Source of the DNA: Streptomonospora mangrovi
GTDB taxonomy: Bacteria > Actinomycetota > Actinomycetes > Streptosporangiales > Streptosporangiaceae
Direction of reading: 5' to 3'
NCBI RefSeq assembly: GCF_027604915.1
Contig: NZ_JAJAQC010000007.1
Location: forward strand, 156,667 to 220,666
DNA length: 64,000 nucleotides
Both the position numbers and the translations under genes were made by a program. The notes beneath the pieces were generated by a model that saw only the letters and a program-made list of their open reading frames with translations, was not told the origin of the DNA and made no database searches. Positions 33,035-41,814 of this stretch are shown piece by piece (positions within the stretch are counted from its first letter, which is position 1; each line of letters opens with the position of its first letter).

Positions 33035-34462
33035 ATGACTGACACCTTGGTCGTGCTCCACGCGACGATCGCGATCGTCGGCGTGGTGCTGCTGATCATC
33101 TGGGCGGGTGTCGAGCCGGTCATCGCCCTGGTGATCGGCTCGATCTACCTGGGCCTTGCGGCCGGGCTCGGCTTTGAGAAGACCATCACCACCATCGCCA
33201 CCGGGTTCGGCGACATCATGGCCGAGGTCGGCCTGTTAATCGGGTTCGGCGTCCTACTGGGATCACTGCTGTTCGCCATGGGCGCGCTCCAGAAACTGGT
33301 GGAGCTGCTGCTGCGGCTCCTGGGCGCCCGGCGGCTGCCCTACACGCTGGCCGCCGTGCTGAGCACGATCTTCCCGTCCATCTACGTGGACGTGCAGCTT
33401 GTCCTGGCCTCCCCGCTCGCCCGCTCGGCCGCCCCGCGCATCGGAAAGCACGGCCTGGCGCTGATGGGCGGCGCGCTGAGCGCCGGCATCCTCATCGGCT
33501 ACGTGTTCGTGATCCCGGGCCTGGGCACGGTCTCCATCGCCGGCCTGCTGGACCTGCCGCTGGGCACGATGATGCTCTACGGCTTCCCGATCGCGCTGGT
33601 GACCTCGGTCCTCACCACGTTCCTGTTCAGCCGCCTGCTGAAGATGGGCTGGTGGAACTCCGCCAAGGACGAGCAGGAACTGGCGGCCGGCGAGCCGGGC
33701 GCCGAGGGCACCGGGAGTACCGGGGGTACCGCGGATACCGGCGGCACCGAGGGTGCTGACGGCACCGGCGGCGGCGTGGCCGTCGAGCGGCGCAGCGAGA
33801 CCCGCACCCCGCCGCTGTACGTCTCCCTGCTGCCGATCCTGGTGCCGCTGCTCATGATCGGCGGCGGCGCGGTCGCCGAGGCCGCCGGGGTGGAGTCCGC
33901 CGCCGTCGCGTTCTTCGGCGATCCCGCGCTGGCGCTCTTCGTCGGCCTGGTCGGCGCCTACCTGCTGGCGCGCGGCGCGCTGGGCACCAAGCGCACCAAC
34001 GAGGCGCTGAACGAGGGCCTCAACACCACCGGCCAGATCCTGCTGGTCACCGGTGTGGGCGGCTCCCTGGGCGCCGTCATCGGCGAGACCGCGCTGGCCG
34101 ACGTGCTGGGCGGCTTCTTCTCGGCCGAGCACGGCACGCCCGCGCTGGTGGCCGTGGTCCTGGCCTGGCTGATCGCGGCGGTGCTGCACCTGGCCATCGG
34201 CTCGATCTCGGTGGCCGCGATCACCGCCGCCGGCATCCTCGCCCCCATCCTGGGCGGCCTGGACGTGCCCACGGTCATCATCGGCCTGGCGATCGCCTCG
34301 GGCGCGCTGTTCGCGCTGCACGTCAACAGCAACTTCTTCTGGATGTTCCAGTCGCTGCTGGGGATCTCGACGCGCGGCGCCCTCAAGGCGCTCACCTTCG
34401 TCACGGCGCTGGCCTCGGTGGTCTCGCTGGTCCTGGTGTGCGGCCTGGCCCTGGTGCTGTAG
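33035..34462 (+). CDS. GntP-family gluconate/organic-acid permease
   Basis: The 475-residue membrane protein belongs to the GntP family (gluconate and hydroxy-acid:proton symporters). It has about 12 helices with the blocks FGDIMAEVGLLIGFGVLLGSLLFAMGALQ, IFPSIYVDVQLVLASPLARS, TGVGGSLGAVIGETALADVL and HVNSNFFWMFQSLLGIS. A Gly/Thr-rich insert of about 30 residues (about 218-250, GTGSTGGTADTGGTEG) sits in a cytoplasmic loop and is not part of the family. ATG 33035 follows GGAAGAG. It heads the operon with a CoA-transferase, a CitE-like lyase and a LysR gene, so it probably imports the acid those enzymes use. Confidence 0.87.
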   Translation: MTDTLVVLHATIAIVGVVLLIIWAGVEPVIALVIGSIYLGLAAGLGFEKTITTIATGFGDIMAEVGLLIGFGVLLGSLLFAMGALQKLVELLLRLLGARRLPYTLAAVLSTIFPSIYVDVQLVLASPLARSAAPRIGKHGLALMGGALSAGILIGYVFVIPGLGTVSIAGLLDLPLGTMMLYGFPIALVTSVLTTFLFSRLLKMGWWNSAKDEQELAAGEPGAEGTGSTGGTADTGGTEGADGTGGGVAVERRSETRTPPLYVSLLPILVPLLMIGGGAVAEAAGVESAAVAFFGDPALALFVGLVGAYLLARGALGTKRTNEALNEGLNTTGQILLVTGVGGSLGAVIGETALADVLGGFFSAEHGTPALVAVVLAWLIAAVLHLAIGSISVAAITAAGILAPILGGLDVPTVIIGLAIASGALFALHVNSNFFWMFQSLLGISTRGALKALTFVTALASVVSLVLVCGLALVL

Positions 34463-34470
34463 CCCGCCCC

Positions 34471-34503
34471 GGGCGGGCGGCCGGTCGCCCCGGCCGCCCG
34501 CCC
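34471..34503 (+). terminator. Intercistronic hairpin between gntP and the CoA-transferase gene
   Basis: A perfect 14-bp stem (34471-34484 with 34490-34503) with loop TCGCC begins nine bases after the gntP stop. There is no T-run, so partial termination or mRNA protection is more likely than a full stop. Confidence 0.5.
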
Positions 34504-34597
34504 GCCGGGCGCGCCCGCCCGCCGCCCGGCCCCCGTTGCTCCTCCCCCCGTGCCCCCCGCGAACGCACCCGACTCCGCCACGCACAGAAAGGACGCC

Positions 34598-35770
34598 ATG
34601 CAGCCGCTTCGCGGAACGACGGTCGTGTCCTTGGAGCAGGCCATCGCCGCTCCCTACGCCACCCGGCAGCTCGCCGACCTCGGCGCGCGCGTCATCAAGG
34701 TCGAGCGCCCCGGCGCCGGCGACTTCGCGCGCGGCTACGACTCCCGCGTCAACGGGCTCAGCTCGCACTTCGTGTGGGTCAACCGCAGCAAGGAGTCGCT
34801 GACGCTGGACTTCAAGGATCCGCGCGGCCTGGCCGTGCTGCGCCGGCTGCTGGCCGGCGCCGACGTGTTCGTGCAGAACCTGGCGCCCGGCGCCGCCGCC
34901 CGCGCGGGCCTGGGCGCCGAGGAGCTGCGGGCCGCCCACCCCGGCCTGGTGGTCTGCGACATCTCCGGCTACGGCTCACCCGGCCCCTACGAGACCATGA
35001 AGGCCTACGACCTCATGGTGCAGAGCGAATCGGGTCTGCTGTCGGTCACCGGCACCGGCGAGGACATGGCCAAGGTGGGGATCTCGGTCTCCGACATCGC
35101 CGCCGGCATGTACGCCTACAGCTCGATCCTGGCGGCGCTGCTGGAGCGCGGGCGCACCGGCGCCGGAGCCCACCTGGACGTGTCGATGCTGGAGGCCACC
35201 GTGGAGTGGATGGGCTTCCCGCTCTACTACGCCTACGACGGCGCCGAGCCGCCGCCGCGCGCCGGCGCCGCGCACGCCACCATCTACCCCTACGGCCCCT
35301 TCACCGCCCGCGACGAGACGGTGGTCATGATGGCCATCCAGAACGAGCGCGAGTGGCGCGCCTTCTGCGCGCGCTTCCTGGAGCGCCCCGAGCTGGCCGA
35401 GGACCCCGACTACGCCTCCAACGCCGCCCGCAACGCCAACCGCGCGGCGCTGGGCGCGGTGATCGCCGCGCGCTTCGCGGAGCTGTCCGGCGACGAGGTC
35501 ACCGCGCTGCTCGCCGCCGTCCCGGTGGCCTACGCCCGCGTGAACGGCATGGCCGACGTGTGGCGCCACCCCCAGCTCGCCGCGCGCGGGCGCTGGCACG
35601 AGGTCGACACCCCGGCGGGGCCGGTGCCCGCGCTGGCGCCGCCCGGTGTCGCCGGCGCGCCGCGCATGGACCCGGTGCCCGCCCTGGGCGAGCACACCGA
35701 CGCCATCCTCGGCGAGCTGGGGCTGGCGGCCGAGGAGGTCGCGGGACTGCGCGCCGAGGGGGTCGTGTGA
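34598..35770 (+). CDS. Class III (CaiB/BaiF) CoA-transferase
   Basis: The 390-residue enzyme transfers CoA from a donor such as succinyl-CoA to a carboxylic acid. It has the family start LRGTTVVSLEQAIAAPYATRQLADLGARVIKVERP, DFKDPRGLAVL, CDISGYGSPGPY and the catalytic Asp in KAYDLMVQSESGLLSVTG (about 140-156). The C-terminal GMADVWRHPQLAARGRW block is also typical. ATG 34598 follows GAAAGGACG. The stop overlaps the next ATG (TGATG). In this operon it should activate the imported acid before cleavage by the CitE-like lyase. Confidence 0.88.
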   Translation: MQPLRGTTVVSLEQAIAAPYATRQLADLGARVIKVERPGAGDFARGYDSRVNGLSSHFVWVNRSKESLTLDFKDPRGLAVLRRLLAGADVFVQNLAPGAAARAGLGAEELRAAHPGLVVCDISGYGSPGPYETMKAYDLMVQSESGLLSVTGTGEDMAKVGISVSDIAAGMYAYSSILAALLERGRTGAGAHLDVSMLEATVEWMGFPLYYAYDGAEPPPRAGAAHATIYPYGPFTARDETVVMMAIQNEREWRAFCARFLERPELAEDPDYASNAARNANRAALGAVIAARFAELSGDEVTALLAAVPVAYARVNGMADVWRHPQLAARGRWHEVDTPAGPVPALAPPGVAGAPRMDPVPALGEHTDAILGELGLAAEEVAGLRAEGVV

Positions 35771-36654
35771 TGGCGGACGCCGCGCCCCACCCCGCCCTGC
35801 CCGACGCGGTGACCTGGCTGTTCGTCCCGGCCGTGCGCCCGGACCGCTACGCCAAGGCCATCGCCGCCGGCCCCGACGCGGTGGTCGTGGATCTGGAGGA
35901 CAGCGTGCCGGCCGGCGCCAAGGCCGACGCCCGGCGGGCGCTGGCCCAGGCGTGGCCGCACGCGGTGGCGCCCGTGCTCGCCGCCGGGCCGCGCCCGGCG
36001 GTGGTGGTGCGGGTCAACGCGCGCACCACCGCCGAGTTCGCCGCCGATGCCGCGCTGTGCCGGGAGCTGCGGCCCTCGGCCGTGGTGCTGCCCAAGGCGG
36101 AGTCGGGCGAGGACGTGCGCGCCGCCGCGCAGGCGTGCGGCGTGCCGGTGCTGCCGCTGGTGGAGTCGGCGCGGGGCCTGGTGGACCTGCGCGAGGTCGC
36201 CGCGTGCGCGGACACCGCGCGGCTGCTGTTCGGCGGGGTGGACCTCGCCCTGGACCTGGGCGCGGCCGACGACGTGGCGCTGGACTCCGCGCGCGCCGAC
36301 CTGGTCCGGTACTCGGCGGCCTTCCGGCTGCCGCCGCCGGTGGACGGGGTGACCACCGCCGTGCGCGACCCCGACGCCGCCGCGCGCGACGCCGCGCGGG
36401 CGAGGGGCTGGGGCTTCGGCGGCAAGCTGTGCGTGCACCCCTCCCAGGTGGCGGTGGTGGCGGCGGCGTTCGCGCCGGAGCCCGCCGAGGTGGAGCGGGC
36501 GCGCGCCGTGCTGGCCGCCGCCGATCGGGCGGACGCCGCCGGTGAGGGCGCGGTGGCCCTCGACGGTGAGATGATCGACCGGCCGGTCGTGGAGCGCGCC
36601 CGCCGCCTGCTGGAACGCGCCGCACGGGCGGCGCGCGCCGAGCCCGCCGGCTGA
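35770..36654 (+). CDS. CitE-like CoA-ester lyase (HpcH/HpaI aldolase superfamily)
   Basis: The 294-residue enzyme belongs to the CitE/malyl-CoA lyase group. It shows LFVPAVRPDRYAKAIAAGPDAVVVDLEDSVP (metal-binding Asp/Glu), VVVRVNARTT (substrate Arg), VVLPKAESGEDV, LVESARGLVDL and FGGVDLALDLGA, and CVHPSQVAVVAAAF near the end. ATG 35770 overlaps the upstream stop. With a CoA-transferase and a GntP permease it most likely cleaves a 3-hydroxyacyl-CoA such as citramalyl- or malyl-CoA into acetyl-CoA and a keto acid; the substrate is inferred. No itaconyl-CoA hydratase is present, which argues against itaconate. Confidence 0.86.
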   Translation: MADAAPHPALPDAVTWLFVPAVRPDRYAKAIAAGPDAVVVDLEDSVPAGAKADARRALAQAWPHAVAPVLAAGPRPAVVVRVNARTTAEFAADAALCRELRPSAVVLPKAESGEDVRAAAQACGVPVLPLVESARGLVDLREVAACADTARLLFGGVDLALDLGAADDVALDSARADLVRYSAAFRLPPPVDGVTTAVRDPDAAARDAARARGWGFGGKLCVHPSQVAVVAAAFAPEPAEVERARAVLAAADRADAAGEGAVALDGEMIDRPVVERARRLLERAARAARAEPAG

Positions 36655-36728
36655 CGGGACACCGCGGAGGGGCGGTGCCACCGGGGTCCGCGGCCGGCGC
36701 GTGGGGAGCCTGGCCGAGGGGGGAACCG

Positions 36729-37790
36729 GTGGACATCGCGCACCTGCGGGACTTCATCGCCGTCATCGACAGCGGGAGCTTCACCCGCGCGGCGGCGCGG
36801 CTGTTCGTCTCGCAGCCGGCGGTCAGCCAGCGCATGACCCAGTTGGAAAGCGAGCTGGGGGTGCGCCTGGTGGAGCGCGGCCCGCGCGGCGTGGTGCCCA
36901 CGCCCGCCGGCCGCGCCCTCTACCGCGACGCCCAGCACCTGGTGCGCCAGTTCGACCGGATCACCCAGGACGTCGCCAGCGACCGCCACACCATCCAGGG
37001 CGCGGTGGCGGTGGGCCTGCCCACGACGGTGGCGGTCTACCTGGCGCCGGCGCTGTTCACCTGGACCAAGCGGCACTACCCCGGGGTGCACCTCCAGCTC
37101 TTCGAGTCGATGAGCGGCTACATCCAGGAGCTGCTGCACGTGGGCCGGCTGGACCTGGCGGTCCTGTTCCGCGCCGACGCCGCCCCCCGCGCGGGCGAGG
37201 CGGTGCTCTACGCCGAGGAGCTGTACCTGGTGGGCCGGCGCACAGGAGCCTGCCCCGAGCCCGGGGTGGAGGCCGGCGGGAGCGCCGAGGAGACCGAGGC
37301 CGCCGGGCGCGCCGCCCGGGCCGGAGGGAACGGCGGGAGCGGCGGGAACGCCGGAGGCGGCGCAGCGGACACGGGCGGCGAGGTGCCGCTGTCGGCCCTG
37401 CGCGGCCTGCCCCTGGTGGTGCCGGGGCGGCGCAGCAACCTGCGCGACATCCTCGACCGGGCGTTCGCCGACCGGGGGTGGACCCCCACGATCGCCGCCG
37501 ACGTGGAGTCGCTGGGCACCATGACCCGCATCGCCGAGAGCGGCGAGGCGTGGGCGGTGCTGCCGGTCTCCAGCGTCGCCGCCCTGATGCGCGCCCCCGA
37601 CCTGGTGGTGCGCCGCATCGTGGACCCCGTGCTGGACCGCTACGTGGCGGTGTGCACGGTCTCGGACTACTACGAGCCCCGCGACGCGGTGTCGGCCGTG
37701 CGCCACGGAATCGTGGAGGTCACCACCGCCCTGGCCGCCAAGGGCGAGTGGCCCGGCATCCGCCTGACCCCGCCCACCCGCCCGGAATAG
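36729..37790 (+). CDS. LysR-family regulator with a glycine-rich insert
   Basis: The 353-residue protein has a standard LysR DNA-binding domain (DIAHLRDFIAVIDSGSFTRAAA, SQPAVSQRMTQLESELGVRL, to about 60) and effector domain (from about 90). An insert of about 45 residues rich in Gly, Ala and Glu (about 175-220, AGGNGGSGGNAGGGAADTGG) breaks the effector domain between its first and second halves. GTG 36729 follows GAGGGGGGA. It is the last gene of the gntP operon and probably acts on the ATAAG-N5-CTTAT box at 32694. Confidence 0.85.
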   Translation: MDIAHLRDFIAVIDSGSFTRAAARLFVSQPAVSQRMTQLESELGVRLVERGPRGVVPTPAGRALYRDAQHLVRQFDRITQDVASDRHTIQGAVAVGLPTTVAVYLAPALFTWTKRHYPGVHLQLFESMSGYIQELLHVGRLDLAVLFRADAAPRAGEAVLYAEELYLVGRRTGACPEPGVEAGGSAEETEAAGRAARAGGNGGSGGNAGGGAADTGGEVPLSALRGLPLVVPGRRSNLRDILDRAFADRGWTPTIAADVESLGTMTRIAESGEAWAVLPVSSVAALMRAPDLVVRRIVDPVLDRYVAVCTVSDYYEPRDAVSAVRHGIVEVTTALAAKGEWPGIRLTPPTRPE

Positions 37791-37840
37791 CCGAAGCATC
37801 CGAGGCCGCCGCGCTCTCCCGGGCGTTGACGGGCTCGCGC

Positions 37841-39181
37841 TCAGCTTCCGGGGGCCGGGTGGTCCGGGTCGTTCTCCGCCGGGGCGTCGTCCGTGGGGGT
37901 GGAGTCACCCGAGGTGGCGGAGGTGGCGGACGTGTCAGCGGTGCCGGCGGCGGCAGCGGTGTCGGACGCGGTGGGGGTGTCGGGGGTGTCGGGGGTCTCG
38001 GGGGCGTCGCCGTGGAGGTCGGCGGTTCCGTCCGGGGGCAGCGGGATCTCCAGGGCCAGGCGGAACAGCGCCGCAGTGGGCCGCTCGGCGACCAGGCTGC
38101 CGCCCAGGGCCGCCGCGCGCTCCTCCAGGTTGCGCAGGCCGCCCGAGGAGCGCACCGCGGCGCCGTCGACGTCCTCGTCAACGCCGTCGTTGGCGATTTC
38201 GGCGTGGAGGCGGCCGCCGCGCACCTCCACGGTGATGGCGCAGTGCTCGGCCTTGCTGTGCCGCAGCAGGTTGGTGACGCCCTCCCGCAGCAGCGTGGCC
38301 ACCACCGTGGCCACGGCGGGCGGCAGGTCCACGGTCTCCACCCGCATCCGCAGGTCCACGTCGGCCGACTCCAGCACCGAGCGCACCGACCGGCACTCGT
38401 GCTCCAGGGACAACTCGCGGTAGCCGTGGGCGACCGCGCGCACGTCGCTCAGCGCCTGGCGGCCGATGTAGAGCACCTCGGCGACCTCCTGGCGGGCCTT
38501 GCCCGGCTGGCGGTCGACCAGCCGGTGCGCCAGCTCGGCCTTGAGCGTCATCGCCGAGAGGCTGTAGCCGAGCAGGTCGTGCAGGTCGCGCGCGAAGCGC
38601 AGCCGCTCCTTGATCACGGCCATCTGCGCCAGCTCGCCTTGGGCCAGGCCGAGTTCGCGGACGATCTCGCCGAGGTGGCACAGCAGGTACACCGCCAGCC
38701 CCAGCACGCAGGTGGAGACCGCCGTGTAGGCGACGGCGGCCGGACCGCCGCCGAAGGCGCCCTGCACGGCGCCCATCACCGCCGCCAGCAGCGCGAACGC
38801 CACCCGGCCGGCGGTGCGGGGCAGCACGAGCAGCAGGCTGCCCGCCAGCAGGCTGGGCATGCCCACCCACGCCTGCCCGTAGTACAGCAGCGGCAGGCAG
38901 GCGAGCAGCGCCTGGGGGATCAGCAGCCAGATCGCGGCCGTGCGGCGATCGCGCCGGCCCGACCAGGCGCCCTGGAGGAGTTGGAGTACGAGCAGGCCGG
39001 CCATGAGGACCAGGGACACGGCCGTGGGCACCACGCCCAGGCGCAACTGCACCACGTTGATGAACCCGACCGCGCACAGTCCGGCGAAGACCGTCGCCGT
39101 GACGGCCCACGCCAGGCGCGGGGCCATGGTTGTCGCAGCAGAGGAGGGAGTCTGGTCCGCCGAGCCGTTGTCGGATGCCAT
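37841..39181 (-). CDS. NarL-type sensor histidine kinase 1 (orphan)
   Basis: The 446-residue protein has about five to six membrane helices (20-170) without a large external domain, then the HisKA_3 dimer domain with the phospho-His in RFARDLHDLLGYSL (His201). A HATPase domain follows (N-box LREGVTNLLRHSKAEHC, G-box GGLRNLEERAAALGGSL). The first Gly box is unusual (ANDGVDED instead of DDGxG). A 55-residue Thr/Asp/Ala tail ends the protein. ATG 39181 follows GGGAGCGG. No response regulator is adjacent. It is paralogous to the kinase at 40062: both have GMPxxLAGSxLLxLPxRA and similar length. It lies downstream of the small peptide gene at 39396, behind two hairpins. Confidence 0.87.
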   Translation of the reverse strand: MASDNGSADQTPSSAATTMAPRLAWAVTATVFAGLCAVGFINVVQLRLGVVPTAVSLVLMAGLLVLQLLQGAWSGRRDRRTAAIWLLIPQALLACLPLLYYGQAWVGMPSLLAGSLLLVLPRTAGRVAFALLAAVMGAVQGAFGGGPAAVAYTAVSTCVLGLAVYLLCHLGEIVRELGLAQGELAQMAVIKERLRFARDLHDLLGYSLSAMTLKAELAHRLVDRQPGKARQEVAEVLYIGRQALSDVRAVAHGYRELSLEHECRSVRSVLESADVDLRMRVETVDLPPAVATVVATLLREGVTNLLRHSKAEHCAITVEVRGGRLHAEIANDGVDEDVDGAAVRSSGGLRNLEERAAALGGSLVAERPTAALFRLALEIPLPPDGTADLHGDAPETPDTPDTPTASDTAAAAGTADTSATSATSGDSTPTDDAPAENDPDHPAPGS

Positions 39182-39319
39182 GGATATCCGCTCCCGCAGG
39201 CGTCGAACCGGGCACAGGGGGTCGGACGGGCGGCGCTGCCGGTCCGCATCGGAGCATATACGGCCGAATCCGACACGTCCCGGCCGTCGCGGAGCGCACG
39301 CCGCGAGGCACGCCAAGGG

Positions 39320-39378
39320 GGCGGCGCACCGCTGTGCGCCGCCCCGGGCGGGCGGCGCGTGTCCGCGCGCCGCCCGCC
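39320..39378 (-). terminator. Two hairpins after the peptide gene
   Basis: Stems 39347-39359/39366-39378 (13 bp) and 39320-39329/39334-39343 (10 bp) follow one another in the transcription direction of the peptide gene. They separate its mRNA from the kinase gene at 39181. Confidence 0.65.
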
Positions 39379-39395
39379 TTCGCGCCCGACCGCGT

Positions 39396-39542
39396 TCAGG
39401 AGGCCGCGGGGCGGGTGCAGATCGAGGTGGGGGTGACCACGGCGTCCTCGGCGGTGGTCCAGTTGTCGAACCGCTCGATCACGAGGTCGGTCGGGTCGGC
39501 CGCCTCGGCACCGGGTCGGGCGGGCGTTTCCGGGGTAGACAT
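39396..39542 (-). CDS. 48-residue peptide between two sensor kinases (possible signal or RiPP-like precursor)
   Basis: The frame has the strongest start of its surroundings: GGAGGAG seven bases before ATG 39542. The peptide has an acidic Ala/Pro-rich N-half and the segment DLVIERFDNWTTAED (19-33). The C-terminal tail VVTPTSICTRPAAS has one Cys and several Thr/Ser. The TxTSIC pattern recalls the first ring of class I lanthipeptides and the acidic front recalls a leader, but no LanB/LanC/LanM or other modifying enzyme lies in the window. It is flanked by two paralogous orphan histidine kinases and is preceded by an inverted repeat. A secreted or processed autoinducer sensed by these kinases is a reasonable guess; an unrelated small protein cannot be excluded. 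Confidence 0.62.
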   Translation of the reverse strand: MSTPETPARPGAEAADPTDLVIERFDNWTTAEDAVVTPTSICTRPAAS

Positions 39543-39602
39543 GTTCCGCTCCTCCATTCGCACATTCCCATGGAACACAGCATTCGGACGGGGGGCTGAC
39601 AT

Positions 39603-39626
39603 GCACGGCCCATTGTCGTGCCGTGC
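39603..39626. promoter_or_regulatory. Inverted repeat upstream of the peptide gene
   Basis: GCACGGC (39603-39609) and GCCGTGC (39620-39626) form a perfect 7-bp inverted repeat with a 10-bp spacer, about 60 bp before the peptide ATG. It could bind a response regulator or form an RNA hairpin in the leader. Confidence 0.45.
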
Positions 39627-40061
39627 GCGGAGCCCGGGTAGTGCGCCCGTCACGACCGGGCGGGTGCGTTCCTCACGGCCCGGCCCGGGCGCCGCCGCGC
39701 GCGGGGGCCGCCGCGGGGGTTCCGCAACGTCTTCGGAACCCCTTGCGGGCACCGTGTCGTAGAGACGTGTGGAGGAGGTGCCATGGCAGTATCCGTCGCC
39801 CCGACACCCGCGCCCGGGGTAGCCCCGTCGCGCGGCGACGCGGACCGCGGACCCGCCGAGGGACCGTCCCGCGCCGGCCGGGCCGCCCACGAGGCGCGGC
39901 GCCCCGAGCTTTCGCGCGCGCCGGGCCGCCGCATAGGCTCAGCGGAGACCGGACCCCCCGGGCGCGCTCCGCGCCGGGCCGGCGCGGCCGTGTGCCCGCG
40001 GCGCGGCAGGGTCCGCTCCCCGCGGCAGCGGAGCGGTCAGTGCGACCCGGGGAGGACCGGC

Positions 40062-41405
40062 ATGCGTGGTGGTGCGCGCGACAGCGACCTCGTGCCCGAG
40101 TCGGCGATGGGCTGCCTTCGGTCGTCGGTGGCCCTGGTGGTGGGCGGTTACTACCTGATCAGCGCGCTGCACCTGTTCATGCGGCCGTCCACGCCGCTGG
40201 AGACCGCCCTGGCGCTGGCCGTGCTGACCGCCCTGCTCCCGCTCCAGTTCGCGCTGTGCCGCTGGGCGCCGCGCCCCGCGCGGCGCGGGCGCGCCCGCGC
40301 CGGGCTGGCGGCGCAGGCCGTGCTGGTGTTCCTGCCGCCGCTGGTGACGCAGGACGCGTGGATGGGCATGCCGGGGTTCCTCGCCGGCAGCGCGCTGCTG
40401 ATCCTGCCGCCCCGCGCGGCCTGGCCGGTGTTCGCGCTGGTGGTGTCGGGCGTGGTGCTGGTGCACACCCAGTTCGGCGCGGTGCCGCTGGCGCAGAACG
40501 GCGGCCCGGTGTACATGGCGGTGCAGGCGGTGGTGTCGGGGCTGGTGCTCTACGGGATCTGCCGGCTGCGCGACCTGGCCGTGCACCTGAGCCGCACCAA
40601 GGACGAACTGGCCGACGCGGCGGTGGCGCGCGAGCGGCTGGGGTTCGCCCGCTCGCTGCACGACCTGCTGGGCGACAAGCTGTCGGAGCTGTCGATGAAG
40701 TGCGAGCTGGCGCTGCGGCTCATCACGTCCCGGCCGGCCCAGGCGCGCGAGGAGCTGGCGCAGATACTCCAGATCAGCCGGCAGGCGTCCACCGACATGC
40801 GGGCGGTGGCGCGCGGGTACCGGGAGCTGCTGCTGGAGGCGGAGTGCCGCTCGGTGCGCGCGGTGCTGACGACGGCGGGCGTGCGGGTGGACATGGCCAA
40901 CGACTGCGGTCGGCTGCCGCTGAACGCGAGCATGCTGCTGGCCTCGGCGCTGCGTGAGGGGGCGAGCAACGTGCTGCGCCACAGCCGCGCGGAGTACTGC
41001 TCGGTGGTGATCCGCCGCCGGGGCGGCGAGGTGGTGGCGGAGATGGTCAACGACGGCGTGAGCCACGCCGACCAGTCGGCGGCGGGGGGCGCGCAGGCGT
41101 CGGCGGCGCAGGTGGCGGCCGCGCGGACGCCGGGGGCGGAAGAACCGGCGGGGCCGGGGATGGCCGAACCGGGATGGCGGGAGTCGGCGGCGGCATCGAC
41201 GGCGGAGTCGGCAGCGGCGTCGGCGGATTCGACGGCCGCACTGTGCGAGGGCCGCCTCACCGAACTGGCCGAACGCCTCCGCGCGGCGGGCGGCTCCCTG
41301 ACCACGCGCCGAGCGGGAGCGGGCCGCTTCCACCTGCGCATCACCCTGCCCGTGGAGCCCACCTCCACCGCCCCACCGGCGGCCCACGCGGGAACGGGCG
41401 GCTGA
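40062..41405 (+). CDS. NarL-type sensor histidine kinase 2 (orphan paralogue)
   Basis: The 447-residue protein mirrors kinase 1: about five membrane helices (20-170), the phospho-His in GFARSLHDLLGDKL (His200) and the N-box LREGASNVLRHSRAEYC. After VNDGV the ATP-lid region is filled by an Ala/Ser-rich insert (about 335-396), then ELAERLRAAGGSL. The insert and a weak G-box may lower kinase activity. ATG 40062 follows GGGGAGGA. An in-frame ATG at 39783 with GGAGGAGG upstream would add 93 Arg/Pro-rich residues and is a serious alternative. No response regulator is near. Confidence 0.82.
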   Translation: MRGGARDSDLVPESAMGCLRSSVALVVGGYYLISALHLFMRPSTPLETALALAVLTALLPLQFALCRWAPRPARRGRARAGLAAQAVLVFLPPLVTQDAWMGMPGFLAGSALLILPPRAAWPVFALVVSGVVLVHTQFGAVPLAQNGGPVYMAVQAVVSGLVLYGICRLRDLAVHLSRTKDELADAAVARERLGFARSLHDLLGDKLSELSMKCELALRLITSRPAQAREELAQILQISRQASTDMRAVARGYRELLLEAECRSVRAVLTTAGVRVDMANDCGRLPLNASMLLASALREGASNVLRHSRAEYCSVVIRRRGGEVVAEMVNDGVSHADQSAAGGAQASAAQVAAARTPGAEEPAGPGMAEPGWRESAAASTAESAAASADSTAALCEGRLTELAERLRAAGGSLTTRRAGAGRFHLRITLPVEPTSTAPPAAHAGTGG

Positions 41406-41432
41406 CAGCTCGCGAGCCTTGGTTGCCCCTGG

Positions 41433-41478
41433 CCGCCCCCGGCCTCCGTCCGGCCGCGCCGGGCGGAGGCCGGGGCGG
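41433..41478 (+). terminator. Long hairpin after sensor kinase 2
   Basis: Twenty base pairs with one bulge and one G-T pair connect 41433-41453 and 41459-41478, 28 bp after the kinase stop. It is a probable terminator and may also belong to the repeat region that follows. Confidence 0.6.
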
Positions 41479-41502
41479 CGGCGGAGGTCGGGGGCGGCGA
41501 TG

Positions 41503-41786
41503 GGGCACCGAAGCGAGGCGGGGATCGGGGTCGGCGACCACCGGCCTTCATCGCGATTGGCTGGGCTGCGACGGGCGGTGAGGCGGTGCGCGGCAGCGGG
41601 TGCGCGATCACCGGCACGCAACGCGCATGACGAGGCGGCGACGAGGGCACCGAGGCGAAGCGCGGGTTCGGGGCCGCGTTCACCGGCCTTCATCGCGATT
41701 GGCTGGGCTGCGACGGGCGGCGAGGCGGTGCACGGCAGCGGGTGCGCGATCACCGGCACGCTCTGCGGATGCCGAGGCGGCGACGA
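41503..41786. repeat. 142-bp tandem repeat, two copies plus a partial third
   Basis: Copies at 41503-41644 and 41645-41786 share long identical parts such as CACCGGCCTTCATCGCGATT at 41539 and 41681, and the stretch around GGCAGCGGGTGCGCGATCAC. A partial third copy fades out near 41820. No gene with a ribosome binding site is visible across 41406-42586. Confidence 0.75.
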
Positions 41787-41814
41787 GGCGGCGAGGGCGG
41801 GCGGAGGCCGGGGG

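Noticed and set aside
39783..40061. 93-residue N-terminal extension of sensor kinase 2
   Set aside because: It has a good ribosome binding site but an Arg/Pro-rich composition unlike kinases, and kinase 1 has no such part. Kept only as an alternative start.
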